Source: Candidatus Mailhella excrementigallinarum (GTDB lineage Bacteria > Desulfobacterota > Desulfovibrionia > Desulfovibrionales > Desulfovibrionaceae). From it: a DNA stretch of 58,158 bases. Position 1 is the first letter of the stretch, and each line of letters begins with the position of its first letter. This document shows positions 17,686 through 27,318 of this stretch, piece after piece. The stretch covers positions 1 to 58,158 of the forward strand of contig CALUUZ010000018.1 of the NCBI GenBank assembly GCA_944324075.1. The letters are read 5' to 3'. Under the pieces are notes generated by a model. The model had not been told where the DNA came from, did not search any database, and saw only the letters and a program-made list of their open reading frames with translations. The position numbers and the translations under genes are program-made.

Positions 17686-19284
17686 TTATGCCTTGCGCAG
17701 GGTCCACCACTGCTGAGCAATGGACAGAATATTGTTGCTGAGCCAGTAGATCACAAGCCCGGCGGGGAAGTTGAGGAACATGACCGTGAAGATGACCGGC
17801 ATCAGCATCATCATCTTGCGCTGGGTAGGGTCGCCCATGGCGGGTGAAAGCCATTGCTGCAGCAGCATGGTGGCGCCCATGACCAGCGGAGTGATATAAT
17901 AGGGGTCACGCGCGGACAGGTCGGCCAGCCACAGCATGTCGGTACCGGGCAGATAGGTGATGAAGGAGGCGTGCCTCAGCGCGATGGAATTCAGCAGCGC
18001 CTGATACAGGGCAACAAACACCGGCAGTTGGATCAGAATGGGCAGACAGCCGCCCATGGGATTGACGCCGTAGGTTTTATACAACTGCATCATTTCGCGG
18101 CTCAGCGCTTCCTTGTCCTTGCCGTGCTTTTCCTGGAGCTGCTTCATCATGGGCTGGATTTTCTTCATCTTTTCCATGGAAGTGTAGCTTTTGCGGGTCA
18201 AGGGCCAGAATACGATCTTGATGATGATCGTCAGCAGGATAATGGCTACGCCCCAGTTGCCCACAAGACCGTGCAGCCAGGTGAGAAGTTTGAGCAGGGG
18301 GACGGCGATTATGGTGAATATTCCCATGTCGATGGATTTGGACATGTCATTGGGCGCGGCCTGCAGCAGATCGCGATCCTTGGGGCCGAACCACCAGCCC
18401 GCATTCATGCTCACCGTCTGCCCGCCTGCCAGGTTGACGGCGGGCATCTCCACGGCGGCGCGCCAGACGCCTCCGGGCAGAATCCTGCCCTTGAATATGG
18501 CGTTTTCGGTCTTGTCCGGCGCGACGGCGGCCAGGAAATAGTTGCTCATGGTACCGGCCCAGTAGATGTCGCCGGTTTTCAGAATGCCTTCTTTTTCCAG
18601 ATCCGCCGCGTCTGTCTCGCGCGAGAAGGAGCCTCCCATGTCCCAGGCCATGGACATGAGGTCATAATTGTTGCCTCCGCTCAGGTTGCCTGTGGCCAGA
18701 GTCCAGCTTACGCGGGCGGAGCTGCCGGACGCTCCGAGGGAGAGCTTTTCATTCATCAGATAGTTGTCGGCATTGAAACCGATCTCGCGGCGAATGCGGA
18801 TACCGTCAAGCAGCCCCTCAAAGATCAGAGTTCCGCTTTTGCCTTCCTCAAGGAGGAGATCTCCGCCGCTGAAGGTCCATTGTCCCTTGTTCCATGACGG
18901 CTGGCCGTTAATCAGCACCCCCATGGGTGACATGGCGGAAGCCGCCGGGCCGACCATCTCAAAGTCGGGAGAGTCCGGCTCCACGGTGGTGCGGTATTTT
19001 TTCAGGACGAAGGATTTGAGAATGCCGCCGCCGCTGTGGAATTCCGCACGGTACAGAGGCGTTTCCACAGTCACGACACGGCCTTCGGCGGGGGCGAAGG
19101 CGGGCAGGGGCGTTTCCACAGCGGGTGCTTGCGGCGCGCCCTGTTCGGCGGCCGGCATTTCCGCCGCAGGCTGAGGTGCCGGTTCCCTTTTGGGGAGCCA
19201 GCCCATAAATTCGGCAAGATACTGCCAGCCCACCAGCACGGCGAAACAAATGGCGGTGGCGAGCAAAAGACGTTTGTTATCCAT
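17686..19284 (-). CDS. yidC: Membrane protein insertase YidC
   Basis: Inserts proteins into the inner membrane, alone or with SecYEG. The 532-aa gram-negative type has a first transmembrane segment near residues 5-22, a large periplasmic domain (about 50-330) and the conserved C-terminal insertase domain with [31 protein letters not shown] and [20 protein letters not shown]. The start overlaps the end of yidD by 8 bases. The linker after the first segment is Pro/Ala-rich. Confidence 0.96.
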   Translation of the reverse strand: MDNKRLLLATAICFAVLVGWQYLAEFMGWLPKREPAPQPAAEMPAAEQGAPQAPAVETPLPAFAPAEGRVVTVETPLYRAEFHSGGGILKSFVLKKYRTTVEPDSPDFEMVGPAASAMSPMGVLINGQPSWNKGQWTFSGGDLLLEEGKSGTLIFEGLLDGIRIRREIGFNADNYLMNEKLSLGASGSSARVSWTLATGNLSGGNNYDLMSMAWDMGGSFSRETDAADLEKEGILKTGDIYWAGTMSNYFLAAVAPDKTENAIFKGRILPGGVWRAAVEMPAVNLAGGQTVSMNAGWWFGPKDRDLLQAAPNDMSKSIDMGIFTIIAVPLLKLLTWLHGLVGNWGVAIILLTIIIKIVFWPLTRKSYTSMEKMKKIQPMMKQLQEKHGKDKEALSREMMQLYKTYGVNPMGGCLPILIQLPVFVALYQALLNSIALRHASFITYLPGTDMLWLADLSARDPYYITPLVMGATMLLQQWLSPAMGDPTQRKMMMLMPVIFTVMFLNFPAGLVIYWLSNNILSIAQQWWTLRKA

Positions 19285-19552
19285 GATGTTCCCGGTGCTC
19301 CGCGAGGGGGCGCTTGGCTGGGGTGATGATTGGGGGCGGTACGGGATCGAACCCTCCCGCCGATCCGGGGTGACAGCGCAGGATGCGCTTGACGGCTAGC
19401 CACAGCCCCTTCAGGGGGCCGTGCAGGGTAATGGCCTGAATGGCATAGCTGGAACAGGAAGGATAGAAGCGGCAGGAAGGGGGCAGCAGCGGCGAAATGC
19501 AGAGCTTGTAGACGCGGATGGGCAGAATGAGCACCCACTGTGCGAGATTCAT
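19277..19552 (-). CDS. yidD: Membrane protein insertion efficiency factor YidD
   Basis: Small membrane-associated protein that helps YidC-dependent insertion. The 91-aa product contains the family core [17 protein letters not shown] and [11 protein letters not shown] near the end. The longer upstream frame is shadow sequence over rnpA. The ATG at 19552 overlaps the rnpA stop by 4 bases and the 3' end overlaps yidC by 8 bases. Confidence 0.93.
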   Translation of the reverse strand: MNLAQWVLILPIRVYKLCISPLLPPSCRFYPSCSSYAIQAITLHGPLKGLWLAVKRILRCHPGSAGGFDPVPPPIITPAKRPLAEHREHHG

Positions 19553-19971
19553 GCATCGCCTCCGCAGCCGGAGGAAGAACCCGTCCGGGGACGGGAAAGC
19601 CCGGAGTCTTCTTCCGGCACGGATCGGCCAATCCGTGCAAGCAGAGGGGCAAGCTCCCGTTCCACAAGAGCGAGATTCAGCTTGTCCGCCCGCAAATGGC
19701 GCTTTGGCGTGACGACAATGTCCATGGCGGGCATTTCGTGTTGCCTCAAACGGAAGAAATCCCTGAGGACGCGCTTGATGCGGTTGCGCGCAACGGCGTT
19801 CCCGCATTTTTTCGATACCGCGAGGCCAAGGCGGCCTGCGGCAGTCGAGGCCGCACCGGCATGGACAAAAAGCACAAAATAACGCGTATGGTGGCGAACT
19901 CCACCATTATAACAGGCCGTATATTCCGACCTGCGGGTCAGTCTGCGCGTGCGGGGCCAGGTAAGCGACAT
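19549..19971 (-). CDS. rnpA: Ribonuclease P protein component
   Basis: Basic protein subunit of RNase P, which assists the catalytic RNA in tRNA 5'-end processing. The 140-aa product shows the RNR signature [20 protein letters not shown] (about 54-73). Its C-terminal tail ([18 protein letters not shown]) is longer than usual. It lies 130 bases downstream of rpmH and overlaps yidD by 4 bases. Confidence 0.95.
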   Translation of the reverse strand: MSLTWPRTRRLTRRSEYTACYNGGVRHHTRYFVLFVHAGAASTAAGRLGLAVSKKCGNAVARNRIKRVLRDFFRLRQHEMPAMDIVVTPKRHLRADKLNLALVERELAPLLARIGRSVPEEDSGLSRPRTGSSSGCGGDA

Positions 19972-20007
19972 GGCGCGACCCGGGTTCCAGGCATGAAAAG
20001 CCGCTTT

Positions 20008-20052
20008 TTAACAAAACAAGAGGGCCACGGAATCTCGGTCGCATGTGGCCCT
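20008..20052 (-). terminator. Hairpin between rpmH and rnpA
   Basis: On the minus strand AGGGCCAC and GTGGCCCT (20052-20045 with 20028-20021) flank a 16-nt loop, followed by CTTGTTTTGTT. It looks like a leaky terminator that would lower rnpA expression relative to the ribosomal protein. Confidence 0.5.
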
Positions 20053-20101
20053 GCTTGCTTTGCTGACAGGCTCCCTTCCGGGCTATGCCTGAAAAGCCAG
20101 A

Positions 20102-20236
20102 CTAGGCGGACAGGCTCTTGCGGCCTTTGGCACGTCTGCGGTTGATCAGGGCGCGACCGTTGGGAGTGCTCATGCGGGCACGGAAACCGTGGGTACGCTT
20201 TCTGCTGATTTTGCTGGGCTGATAGGTTCTTTTCAT
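20102..20236 (-). CDS. rpmH: 50S ribosomal protein L34
   Basis: The 44-aa basic ribosomal protein, too short for most gene tracks. It starts [18 protein letters not shown] and contains [15 protein letters not shown], a near-perfect match to the family. The ribosome site is GAAGGAGA, ten bases upstream. It heads the rpmH-rnpA-yidD-yidC-jag run and has a strong promoter at 20272-20300. Confidence 0.97.
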   Translation of the reverse strand: MKRTYQPSKISRKRTHGFRARMSTPNGRALINRRRAKGRKSLSA

Positions 20237-20271
20237 GACGCACAATCTCCTTCAGAGTATCGGAACTGAGA

Positions 20272-20300
20272 GTTATATCCCCGGCATAGAGGCCCGTCAA
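20272..20300 (-). promoter_or_regulatory. Sigma-70-type promoter of rpmH
   Basis: On the minus strand TTGACG (20300-20295) and TATAAC (20277-20272) are separated by exactly 17 bases, with transcription expected to start about 30 bases before the rpmH ATG. Both boxes are five of six matches to consensus. Confidence 0.75.
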
Positions 20301-20383
20301 GCTGAAATCCCCTCCATGCGGAAACGCGCATTGCATCCGGAACATGCGGGAAAACCGGATGTCTTGTCTGTTAACGCGGCCCT

Positions 20384-21310
20384 CTATCTGCCGAGGCTGC
20401 GTGTCGCGGGCACGGAAGGGGCGGGCATCGGCGGCGCGGCACTGTTGGCGGCAGGCGCGAGGACAGATGGCGAACGGGAAGCCGTGACCGGAGGAACCGG
20501 CTGGTCTGATGTCAGAGGAGAGGGCGTGGCGGAAGCGCCCTGCGGAGCCGTGCCCTCTCCTCCCTGTGCAGAGGTGGGTATATTCCGGGGAGCGGGGGCT
20601 GCCTGGGATTGCGCCGGGACCTTGTGTGTGACGATTCTGCCGGATGACGCGGGGGACGAAGCCCGAACATGGGTCCGGGAAAATTCCGGAACCCGTCTGC
20701 GTGCGGCCGGGTCGGGAGAAGGCCCCCATAACGGTCCCTCGCCCCGGGGAAGATAGGCTTGTTTCCTGCGGGCATAGTATTTCCAGATGGTCTGAATCTC
20801 ACGCTCCATCTGACCCGGCACAATGCGTTTTTCCTGTATGCTCTGACCGGGGGCGGCCGGAACCGGGGAAAGGGCAGGCGATGCGGGAAAAAGGGCCGGT
20901 GCGGGGGCAGAGCCTGTGCTTGTCACGGGAGAAGGCGGCGCGGCCGGGACGCTTTTTGCAGGAGGTGCAGATACGGGCACAGGGGAAGCAGCCGGAGTGC
21001 CGGTTCCTGTCCTGATACCCAGGCGTCCCTCCTTCGCGGCGGGGATGGCAGGGTCTTCCGGGCGGCACAACATGGGGGTCAGCGATTTATCCATGGAGTC
21101 AAAGACGTAAATGCGCTGCATGCCGGGAGGAACCGGAGCGCGGGCCGCTCCCTGCGTCGGGGGTGTCGAAGGGGCCGGAGAGAGGGCGTCAGCCGTACGG
21201 CTTGCCGCTCCGGCGCCGGAGACAGGCCAGAACTCCAGGCAGATCAGAAGAAAAGCCGGCAGGGCAAGCCGCATTCCGCGGCGGAAAAGAGGGGGAAAGA
21301 CGGAATCCAT
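20384..21310 (-). CDS. Exported Pro/Ala-rich protein, function unknown
   Basis: I recognise no family. The ATG at 21310 has GAGG five bases upstream and gives 308 aa with a signal sequence (charged FRRGMRL, then hydrophobic ALPAFLLICLEFWPV, then GAGA). Most of the mature protein is low-complexity Pro, Ala and Ser. One ordered-looking island, GQMEREIQTIWKYYARRKQAY (centred near residue 190), is rich in aromatic and charged residues. A second is MQRIYVFDSMDKSLTPMLC near residue 65. The Pro/Ala stretches could span the periplasm, as in TonB-like or peptidoglycan-associated linkers. It sits alone between rpmH and the kinase gene. Confidence 0.7.
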   Translation of the reverse strand: MDSVFPPLFRRGMRLALPAFLLICLEFWPVSGAGAASRTADALSPAPSTPPTQGAARAPVPPGMQRIYVFDSMDKSLTPMLCRPEDPAIPAAKEGRLGIRTGTGTPAASPVPVSAPPAKSVPAAPPSPVTSTGSAPAPALFPASPALSPVPAAPGQSIQEKRIVPGQMEREIQTIWKYYARRKQAYLPRGEGPLWGPSPDPAARRRVPEFSRTHVRASSPASSGRIVTHKVPAQSQAAPAPRNIPTSAQGGEGTAPQGASATPSPLTSDQPVPPVTASRSPSVLAPAANSAAPPMPAPSVPATRSLGR

Positions 21311-21437
21311 GACAACCTCGATGGCTTCACGCAGGGAATGACGCATTGTCCGCTGCATGGTTGGTATATCGTCCCTTTTCAGTTTTTCTTTATTGCCGCC
21401 TGCGGCCCGCTCCGGAGGGAGGCCGTGGAGCACTCGT

Positions 21438-22310
21438 TCAGAAGGCCGAATAGCCGCCTATGTCACAGCGGTCACGCAGGGCGGGAAGGGTGCGTTCCAG
21501 CAGTACGCCGTCGCTGTGCCTGGTATCGTAGCCGAAAGTGACCCGGATGCCCAGAGTGACGAACCGTACGGCGCGTTCCAAAGCGACGGGCAGGCTGTCG
21601 CCCTGAAGAAACGCGCCTGCCAGAACGCTGGAAAAGGTGTCTCCCGTGCCGGGGTAGAAAGCGGGAATCCAGGGGCTTTCCACTTTCCAGAACCTGTTCT
21701 GTTCCCGGTCGTAGGCCACGGCCGCGCAAAATCCTTTTCGTTCGGAAGGGGCGCTGGTGATGATGACCCGGTCCGGCCCCATGTCGGCAAGGCGGACAAG
21801 CTGAGCTTTGAGATCCTGCCGGGAAAGTCCGGGGCAGAAAGGTTCGTTCAGCAGAAAGGCCGCCTCGGTGAGGTTCGGTGAGATGACATGGGCATGCCGG
21901 ACAAGCCGGCGCATGGCTTCCACCATTTCCGGAGTTTGCGTGGGATCAAGAACGCCGTTGTCGCCAAGAACCGGATCCACCAGGGCAAAACCGCCCGGTC
22001 TGAGAAAATCGCGGATACAGCGTGCAGCGATCTCAAGCTGGCGCGGATTGCCGAGAAAGCCGGAATATACGGCGTCGAACTTCAGTCCCATGCTCTCCCA
22101 GTGATCGAGCATGGGGCCCATTTCACTGGTAAGATCATGAAAGGTGAAGCCTTCCACGCCGGAAGTCTGGGAAGAAAGCACTGCCGTGGGCAGCGGGCAG
22201 ACCTGAACGCCCATGCTGGCGAGAATGGGGATGACAACGGTGAGGGAAGCCCGCCCGAATCCGGACAGATCGTGAATGGCGGCAACGCGTTGGAGAGGAA
22301 CATCAAGCAT
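21438..22310 (-). CDS. pdxY: Pyridoxal/pyridoxamine kinase
   Basis: Ribokinase-superfamily kinase that phosphorylates B6 vitamers for the salvage pathway. The 290-aa product starts AAIHDLSGFGRASL-like, has TAVLSSQTSG and VDPVLGDNG, and ends with the catalytic GTGDTFSSVLAG motif. These are family features of PdxY/PdxK. The ATG at 22310 has AAGGA five bases before it. The longer frame is shadow over the upstream permease gene, which ends 16 bases earlier, so the two are probably co-transcribed. A hydroxymethylpyrimidine kinase role is possible but less likely. Confidence 0.85.
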   Translation of the reverse strand: MLDVPLQRVAAIHDLSGFGRASLTVVIPILASMGVQVCPLPTAVLSSQTSGVEGFTFHDLTSEMGPMLDHWESMGLKFDAVYSGFLGNPRQLEIAARCIRDFLRPGGFALVDPVLGDNGVLDPTQTPEMVEAMRRLVRHAHVISPNLTEAAFLLNEPFCPGLSRQDLKAQLVRLADMGPDRVIITSAPSERKGFCAAVAYDREQNRFWKVESPWIPAFYPGTGDTFSSVLAGAFLQGDSLPVALERAVRFVTLGIRVTFGYDTRHSDGVLLERTLPALRDRCDIGGYSAF

Positions 22311-22326
22311 GGCATGTCCTTGAAAG

Positions 22327-23199
22327 TCAGAGGAGGGGTAAAAGCCAGCCGAGAGCCGTGCCCAGGACAATGACCGCAAGCAGCAGCCGGACGGGACGTT
22401 CCGGCAGATGCTTCTGGCAGCGCGCGCCGGCATACATGCCCGCAAGGCCGCCCAGACCGAAAAGCACCCCCAGCGTCCAGTCGGGGCCGACGGAAAGGCC
22501 GGGGTACAGGGGGGCAATCAGCTCATAGATCAGCACGCCGCCGGTGGAGGTGACAAGCGTGCATAACAGGGTAGGACCCGCTGTGACATGTACCGGAAGC
22601 CGGAAGCCGGAAACCAGAAAAGGCGCGAGGATGGAGCCTCCTCCGATACCGTAGATGCCTCCCGTCAGGCCGATGAGCAGCGTCAGCAAAAACACGGCGC
22701 GCAAATCGCAGGCGTATTCTCTGCCCTGAAAGAAAAAACGGAGGCGGTGGAGACGCTGTTCCAGAATGACGGGACGGCTCCGGCCGGGAGCGTTCAGTGC
22801 GGCTCTTTCCCCGCGCAGTCCGATCACCAGGCGGGCTGCCAGAAACAGCAGCACCATGGCGGCGAATATTTTGAAGCGGGACGTGTCAGCCAGCCATTCC
22901 AGCCGGATAAGGGCTCCGATGAACACGCCCGGCAGACTGCCCAGCACGGCGCATGTCGCCAGAGGCGTCAGCAGGCGCCCTTCGCGGTAGTAGCGCCATA
23001 CGCCGCCGGGGGCGGCAATGACGTTGAAAAGATGATTGGTGGCGCTGACCGAGGGGTTTGTGTAGCCGAGCGAAATTTGCAGAGGAAGCAGAAGAAAGGC
23101 CCCGGAAACTCCGCCCATGCTCGTGAGAAAGGAAACAGCAAAGGCCGCCAAGGGCGGAAGAAGAGGAAAAAGGCTGATTTCGGCCGTGGGAAAGTGCAT
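22327..23199 (-). CDS. TauE/SafE-family sulfite/anion permease
   Basis: Inner-membrane protein of the TauE/SafE family, many of which export sulfite or organosulfonates. The 290-aa product has about eight hydrophobic segments in two halves. The repeated glycine-rich motifs are MGGVSGAFLLLP in the first half and TGGIYGIGGGSILAPFL in the second, with SATNHLFN between. In a sulfite- or taurine-using anaerobe it may move sulfur compounds, but the substrate is not shown by sequence. It is followed after 16 bases by the pyridoxal kinase gene. Confidence 0.87.
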   Translation of the reverse strand: MHFPTAEISLFPLLPPLAAFAVSFLTSMGGVSGAFLLLPLQISLGYTNPSVSATNHLFNVIAAPGGVWRYYREGRLLTPLATCAVLGSLPGVFIGALIRLEWLADTSRFKIFAAMVLLFLAARLVIGLRGERAALNAPGRSRPVILEQRLHRLRFFFQGREYACDLRAVFLLTLLIGLTGGIYGIGGGSILAPFLVSGFRLPVHVTAGPTLLCTLVTSTGGVLIYELIAPLYPGLSVGPDWTLGVLFGLGGLAGMYAGARCQKHLPERPVRLLLAVIVLGTALGWLLPLL

Positions 23200-23468
23200 G
23201 GCGACAACATACGCAAGGGGGACGGCTCGGGCAAGCGGAGGATTTGAAGCAGTTCATGCGGGGATGTTCCCGGAGTCGAACCGTGCAGGACTCATCACTG
23301 CTCTCCACATCATAACGTGCTTTGCTTTTACGGCCGGGGGGGCAGAGCCGTCCCCCCCGGCGTCTCCACATGCAGCTCCGGCTTCGGGAGCGGAATCTGC
23401 AGGAAAAAAGAAGGGCGGATATAAACATTCTATTTGAATGTGGGGTCAAGACGAATCTTGACCATATC

Positions 23469-23509
23469 CGGTAAAAGCGGCATCGCGTTTTTCGATGCCG
23501 CTTTTACAT
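23469..23509 (-). terminator. Rho-independent terminator of the MATE gene
   Basis: A perfect 15-bp stem (GTAAAAGCGGCATCG at 23471-23485 with 23493-23507) has a 7-nt loop and begins four bases after the MATE stop codon. AAAAG/CTTTT ends give a T-rich tail in both directions. Confidence 0.75.
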
Positions 23510-23510
23510 G

Positions 23511-24884
23511 CTATTTCGCAAGCTTGGCTTTCAGCTCTTCCGGCGTCAGATGTTCCAGCCGCGCCAGCCGGAACAGGTACAGCGCGGCTGAACAGCATAA
23601 GCCCACAATGAATCCGATCCAGAAACCTTTGACCCCCATGGCGGCCATACCGGGCAGCCCATGGAAACAAAGCATATATCCGACAGGAAGGCTGACCCCC
23701 CAGTAGGAAAGAAAGGCCACAATAAAAATGGCGCGTGTATCGTTATAGCCGCGCAGTGCGCCTAGTGTGACCATCTGGATGCTGTCCGGAATCTGATACA
23801 GCGCGTTGTAGAACATGAGCATTCCAGCCAGTGCGATAACCTCTGGCGTATTGTTGTATACCCGTGCAATGGGAAAACGGAACAAATAGAGAAGCAGCGC
23901 CGTGCCGCAGGCAATGAACACTGCCATCCACAGGGATGTCATGCGTGCGGTGTGGGCTTCCTCAATATTTCCCTGGCCGAGGCGCAGTCCTACCCTGATA
24001 GTGGTGGCTGTGCCCAGCGAAAGCGGCAGCATGAATACCAGCCCGCTGACATTCAGGGCGATCTGGTGCCCTGCCACGGCGATGGTGCCGAGGGGGGCAA
24101 TGAGCAGAGCGATGATGGCGAAACTGGAAGTTTCCACCAGCATGGCAAAGGCTCCGGGCAGTCCGATCCTGCCGATCCGTTTCATGATTTGCGGCGCCGG
24201 GGCTTCAAGGCGGATTGCGCGGGGATTGAGGCGGCGTACGGAAAAGCTCAGTATGAAACACATCAGCCAGCAGACCACGGCTGTGGCCACGCCGCAGCCC
24301 ACGCCGCCCAGGCGGGGCATGCCGAACTCGCCAAAGGCGAAGATCCAGTTCAGCGGTGCGTTGACGCACAGACCGATGATTCCGGCGACCATTGCCGGGC
24401 GGGTACGGCCATGGCCCTCGAGATAGGCGCGCTGCGCACCGTACAGCATGAAGCCGGGTACTCCCCAGACGACCGCGTGCAGATAACGCGCCGTAATGTG
24501 GGAAAGCGCGGGGTCAATGCCTTTCATTTCGGTAATGTATCTGGATACGCCATAAAAAAAGAGCATCTGCAGAGCGGACAGGGCCATGGCCAGCCATGCC
24601 CCCTGACGCAGAAAACGTCCCAGACCCTCCTTCTGTCCTGCGCCGATGGACTGCGCCACCAGAGGTGTGATGGCCATGAGCAGACCAAGCCCGAACAGTG
24701 TGCCGGGTATCCAGAAGGAGCTGGCGACAGCCACGGCGGCCATATCGGTATGGCTGACCCGGCCGGCGACCACGGTATCCACGAAGCCCATGGACGTCTG
24801 GGCGAGTTGGGCCAGGAAGACGGGAACGGCCAGTACGACGAGGGTACGCGCTTCGCGCGGATTGAAGTGCTGCTGCATAACCAT
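23511..24884 (-). CDS. MATE-family multidrug/metabolite exporter
   Basis: Cation-coupled efflux protein of the NorM/DinF superfamily. The 457-aa length and about twelve hydrophobic segments in two homologous halves fit the family. Recognisable pieces include PVFLAQLAQTSMGFVDTVVAG in the first helix, ITPLVAQSIGAGQ, and LGTATTIRVGLRLGQGN in the second half. An upstream TTG is in frame, but the ATG at 24884 has AGGAA five bases before it. A promoter is visible at 24917-24945. Substrate unknown. Confidence 0.9.
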   Translation of the reverse strand: MVMQQHFNPREARTLVVLAVPVFLAQLAQTSMGFVDTVVAGRVSHTDMAAVAVASSFWIPGTLFGLGLLMAITPLVAQSIGAGQKEGLGRFLRQGAWLAMALSALQMLFFYGVSRYITEMKGIDPALSHITARYLHAVVWGVPGFMLYGAQRAYLEGHGRTRPAMVAGIIGLCVNAPLNWIFAFGEFGMPRLGGVGCGVATAVVCWLMCFILSFSVRRLNPRAIRLEAPAPQIMKRIGRIGLPGAFAMLVETSSFAIIALLIAPLGTIAVAGHQIALNVSGLVFMLPLSLGTATTIRVGLRLGQGNIEEAHTARMTSLWMAVFIACGTALLLYLFRFPIARVYNNTPEVIALAGMLMFYNALYQIPDSIQMVTLGALRGYNDTRAIFIVAFLSYWGVSLPVGYMLCFHGLPGMAAMGVKGFWIGFIVGLCCSAALYLFRLARLEHLTPEELKAKLAK

Positions 24885-24916
24885 CAAAGTTCCTGAAAGT
24901 TTGTGATGAACTTTTC

Positions 24917-24945
24917 AGTCTATAAAAATTTTTTTTTATAGTCAA
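24917..24945 (-). promoter_or_regulatory. Promoter of the MATE gene, inside a palindrome
   Basis: On the minus strand TTGACT (24945-24940) and TAGACT (24922-24917) are 17 bases apart. The spacer is a run of A then T forming a 9-bp palindrome (24920-24941, CTATAAAAA and its complement). The inverted repeat overlaps both promoter boxes, so it may be an operator, though its A/T content alone could explain it. Confidence 0.55.
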
Positions 24946-25673
24946 TGACGCCTTTCATCACTCTGCTGCAGAACAGAGCTGAGAATTTTCCCGATTTCCG
25001 GCGGAGCGGGCGCAGCGAGCTTCGGGTGCCCTTCCCTGCAGGCAGGAAGCCGGCATCCTGGGGGGGAGAACGGAAGAAATGTCACGCGGGGCGGAGCCTT
25101 TGGGCGGCGGAGCCGCGCGAAGGCGCAGGCGATCCGGCTGTGGATGCATGATGCCTTTCCCCGTGCGGAACACGGGCTGTCCTTGCGGCAATGAATATTG
25201 TCATCTATGCGGAACAAATCATATACCCCCCGCAACGCCGTCAATGCGGCTGCATGACAAAACCATAAACAAAAATAAGATATAATATTGATATAATATG
25301 CGGATAGTATATTGACATGTTGGTTTTTTTGTTATGATGCAATATCATTTTTTTATTTTTTGTAATATATTAAGAGAATATATTGCATGGTTTCGAAAAT
25401 GAGAAAAACGCCACTCGGATGCCTTTTGATCTTTCATTCAAAAAATATATTTATATTATTATCCCTGTCCCGAGGGTAAAAATCGGAGCATTATCCTGCT
25501 AAAATCGAATAGCCGAACCTGACCCGTAATGGACGCCATATGCAGGATAGCCGTAATGGGCGGCAATCAGGATACGTGTACCATGTATAGGGTATGCATA
25601 TATCATACTGTGAACGATTTGATTTCCTTGTGTGCAAAAATGGATATCTGCCGTACAGGCTGTGTATTTTTTC
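24946..25673. other. Long intergenic region: repeat remnant then AT-rich DNA
   Basis: No convincing gene. The first 250 bases are GC-rich and contain one copy of a degenerate repeat (25119-25190) also found at 39885-39957. From about 25,240 to 25,670 the sequence is strongly AT-rich, unlike the surrounding chromosome. It has TTGACA followed 15 bases later by TATGAT (25312-25338), which could start a small RNA. A local echo also occurs: CCGTAATGG near 25,530 and again near 25,551. Nothing here translates into a protein-like sequence. Confidence 0.5.
25119..25190 (+). repeat. Second dispersed repeat, copy 1
   Basis: Partner of 39885-39957. Shared blocks are GAAGGCGCA, GTGGAT and CACGGGCTGTCC with TGCGGCA. 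It has no coding capacity. It is perhaps a decayed mobile or REP-like sequence. Confidence 0.5.
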
Positions 25674-25703
25674 TTGACATCAAGACCATGCCGGAGGAAT
25701 AAA
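25674..25703 (+). promoter_or_regulatory. Candidate promoter of the chemoreceptor gene
   Basis: TTGACA (25674-25679) is followed after 18 bases by AATAAA (25698-25703), about 45 bases before the GTG start. The -35 is perfect and the -10 matches four of six. Confidence 0.45.
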
Positions 25704-25746
25704 CACGCATAAAGTATTGTATATTCTCCGCTGGAAGGAGGGGGTT

Positions 25747-27318
25747 GTGAATAGACACTATATCAATATCCTGTCCATCTTCTTTGTCTCTCAGATCATA
25801 AACTGCATTGTGCAGTGGTTTCTGATGAAAGATTCCAGCGGATGGATGCCGGGTTTCGGTCTCGCCGTTCTGGTGACGATTGTCGCTGCCGTTTTGATAA
25901 GGCTGGAGTTCAGAAAGCGGGATCGGACGCTTCTGCGGCTGATCAGAGCATCTGCTGAAGATGGGGAACTGGACAGGAGCATGATCCGGCCGGGTGATCC
26001 CGTGGATGAAGCCGTATGCCGGACCCATACGGCCTCTCTTGAACGGTGCCACTGGTATGAGAGTATTCTGAACACGATTCCTTTCGGCATTTCCGTCACG
26101 GACATGGAAATGCGCTGGACTTTCTGCAATGATGCCGCGCTCGCATCCATGAACAAAAAGGCTGGCGAATGTCTGGGACGTCATTGTTCCGAAAAAGGCG
26201 GCAACCTGTGCAATACGCCGGACTGCGGTATTGAACAGCTGCGCAGAGGCGTCACGCGTCTGACCAATACGTTGCCTTCCGGTCGTACCATGCTGCTGGA
26301 TCTGCATTATCTGCTTGATCGAGCGGGAAACCGTATCGGACATGTGGAAGTCTCCAAGGATATCACGGAGGAAACGGCTCTTCGACGTGAAGCGCGCGAA
26401 GCCTCCCGCCGCGGGCGCCAGGAAATCGTGCAGCGGCTTTCCGCCGCGGGAGAAAAGCTGCGGGATGCGGCCTCCACGCTTATGGGTGAAATAGGGCAGG
26501 TGAAGGAACAGACCGTGCAGGCTTCCAGCCGTCTCGTTGAAACCGCCACGGCCATGGAGGAAATGAATTCCACGGTGCTGGAGGTCGCCAAAAATGCCGA
26601 AGACGCGGCGCATGCTTCCTTGACTGTCCACAATGAGGCCGAAACCGGAGCCCGCGCCATGGAAAGAACCGTTTCAGGCATGCAGAGCGTGCAGGCGCGC
26701 TCTCTGGGGCTGAAGGAGGATATGCTCTCGCTGGATGTTCAGGCCCGGGGGATAGGAGAAATTTTGACCATCATCAGGGATATCGCGGATCAGACCAATC
26801 TGCTGGCGCTGAATGCGGCCATTGAGGCTGCCCGGGCCGGTGATGCCGGCCGCGGTTTCGCTGTAGTCGCCGATGAGGTGCGCAAGCTGGCCGAGAAGAC
26901 AATGTCCGCCACCCACAAGGTAGACGAGGCAGTCGGCGCTATCCAGACCGGGACGGACAGCAGCGCCCAGACTGTGCAGGACGCGGTTGAGGCCATTGAT
27001 GAGGTAACCGGGCAGGCGCAGCAGTCCGGTGAGGCTCTTGTCCATATTGCAGGGCTGGCCAATGATTCCAGCAGTCAGGTGCAGGCCATAGCTGCCGCGG
27101 CGACGGAACAGTCCGCCGCTTCGGAGGAAATCAACCGCAACGTGGCCGATATAAGCAAACTGAGCCACAATATAACGCAGTCCATGGAAGTCGCCGCCGA
27201 AGAGGTGACGGAGATACTCCGGCAGGCTCAGAGCATATATGATGTGCTTGAAAGCATACGCGGAGAGCTTGAACGTGACAATGCCGATGCCCAGGCGGGA
27301 ACGGACATGGCGAACTGA
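25747..27318 (+). CDS. Methyl-accepting chemotaxis protein with PAS domain
   Basis: Signals to the CheA-CheW array. The GTG at 25747 has a strong GGAAGGAGGG ribosome site, giving 523 aa. Two membrane segments come close together (about 5-27 and 36-52) with no periplasmic sensor domain. A PAS domain follows (about 100-220), then the coiled-coil signalling domain with the hairpin tip [20 protein letters not shown] near residue 350. The PAS domain has four closely spaced cysteines (142, 147, 155, 160: CLGRHC then CNTPDC). Sensing is therefore cytoplasmic, probably of redox state, a metal or a bound cofactor. There are no che genes nearby. Confidence 0.93.
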   Translation: MNRHYINILSIFFVSQIINCIVQWFLMKDSSGWMPGFGLAVLVTIVAAVLIRLEFRKRDRTLLRLIRASAEDGELDRSMIRPGDPVDEAVCRTHTASLERCHWYESILNTIPFGISVTDMEMRWTFCNDAALASMNKKAGECLGRHCSEKGGNLCNTPDCGIEQLRRGVTRLTNTLPSGRTMLLDLHYLLDRAGNRIGHVEVSKDITEETALRREAREASRRGRQEIVQRLSAAGEKLRDAASTLMGEIGQVKEQTVQASSRLVETATAMEEMNSTVLEVAKNAEDAAHASLTVHNEAETGARAMERTVSGMQSVQARSLGLKEDMLSLDVQARGIGEILTIIRDIADQTNLLALNAAIEAARAGDAGRGFAVVADEVRKLAEKTMSATHKVDEAVGAIQTGTDSSAQTVQDAVEAIDEVTGQAQQSGEALVHIAGLANDSSSQVQAIAAAATEQSAASEEINRNVADISKLSHNITQSMEVAAEEVTEILRQAQSIYDVLESIRGELERDNADAQAGTDMAN

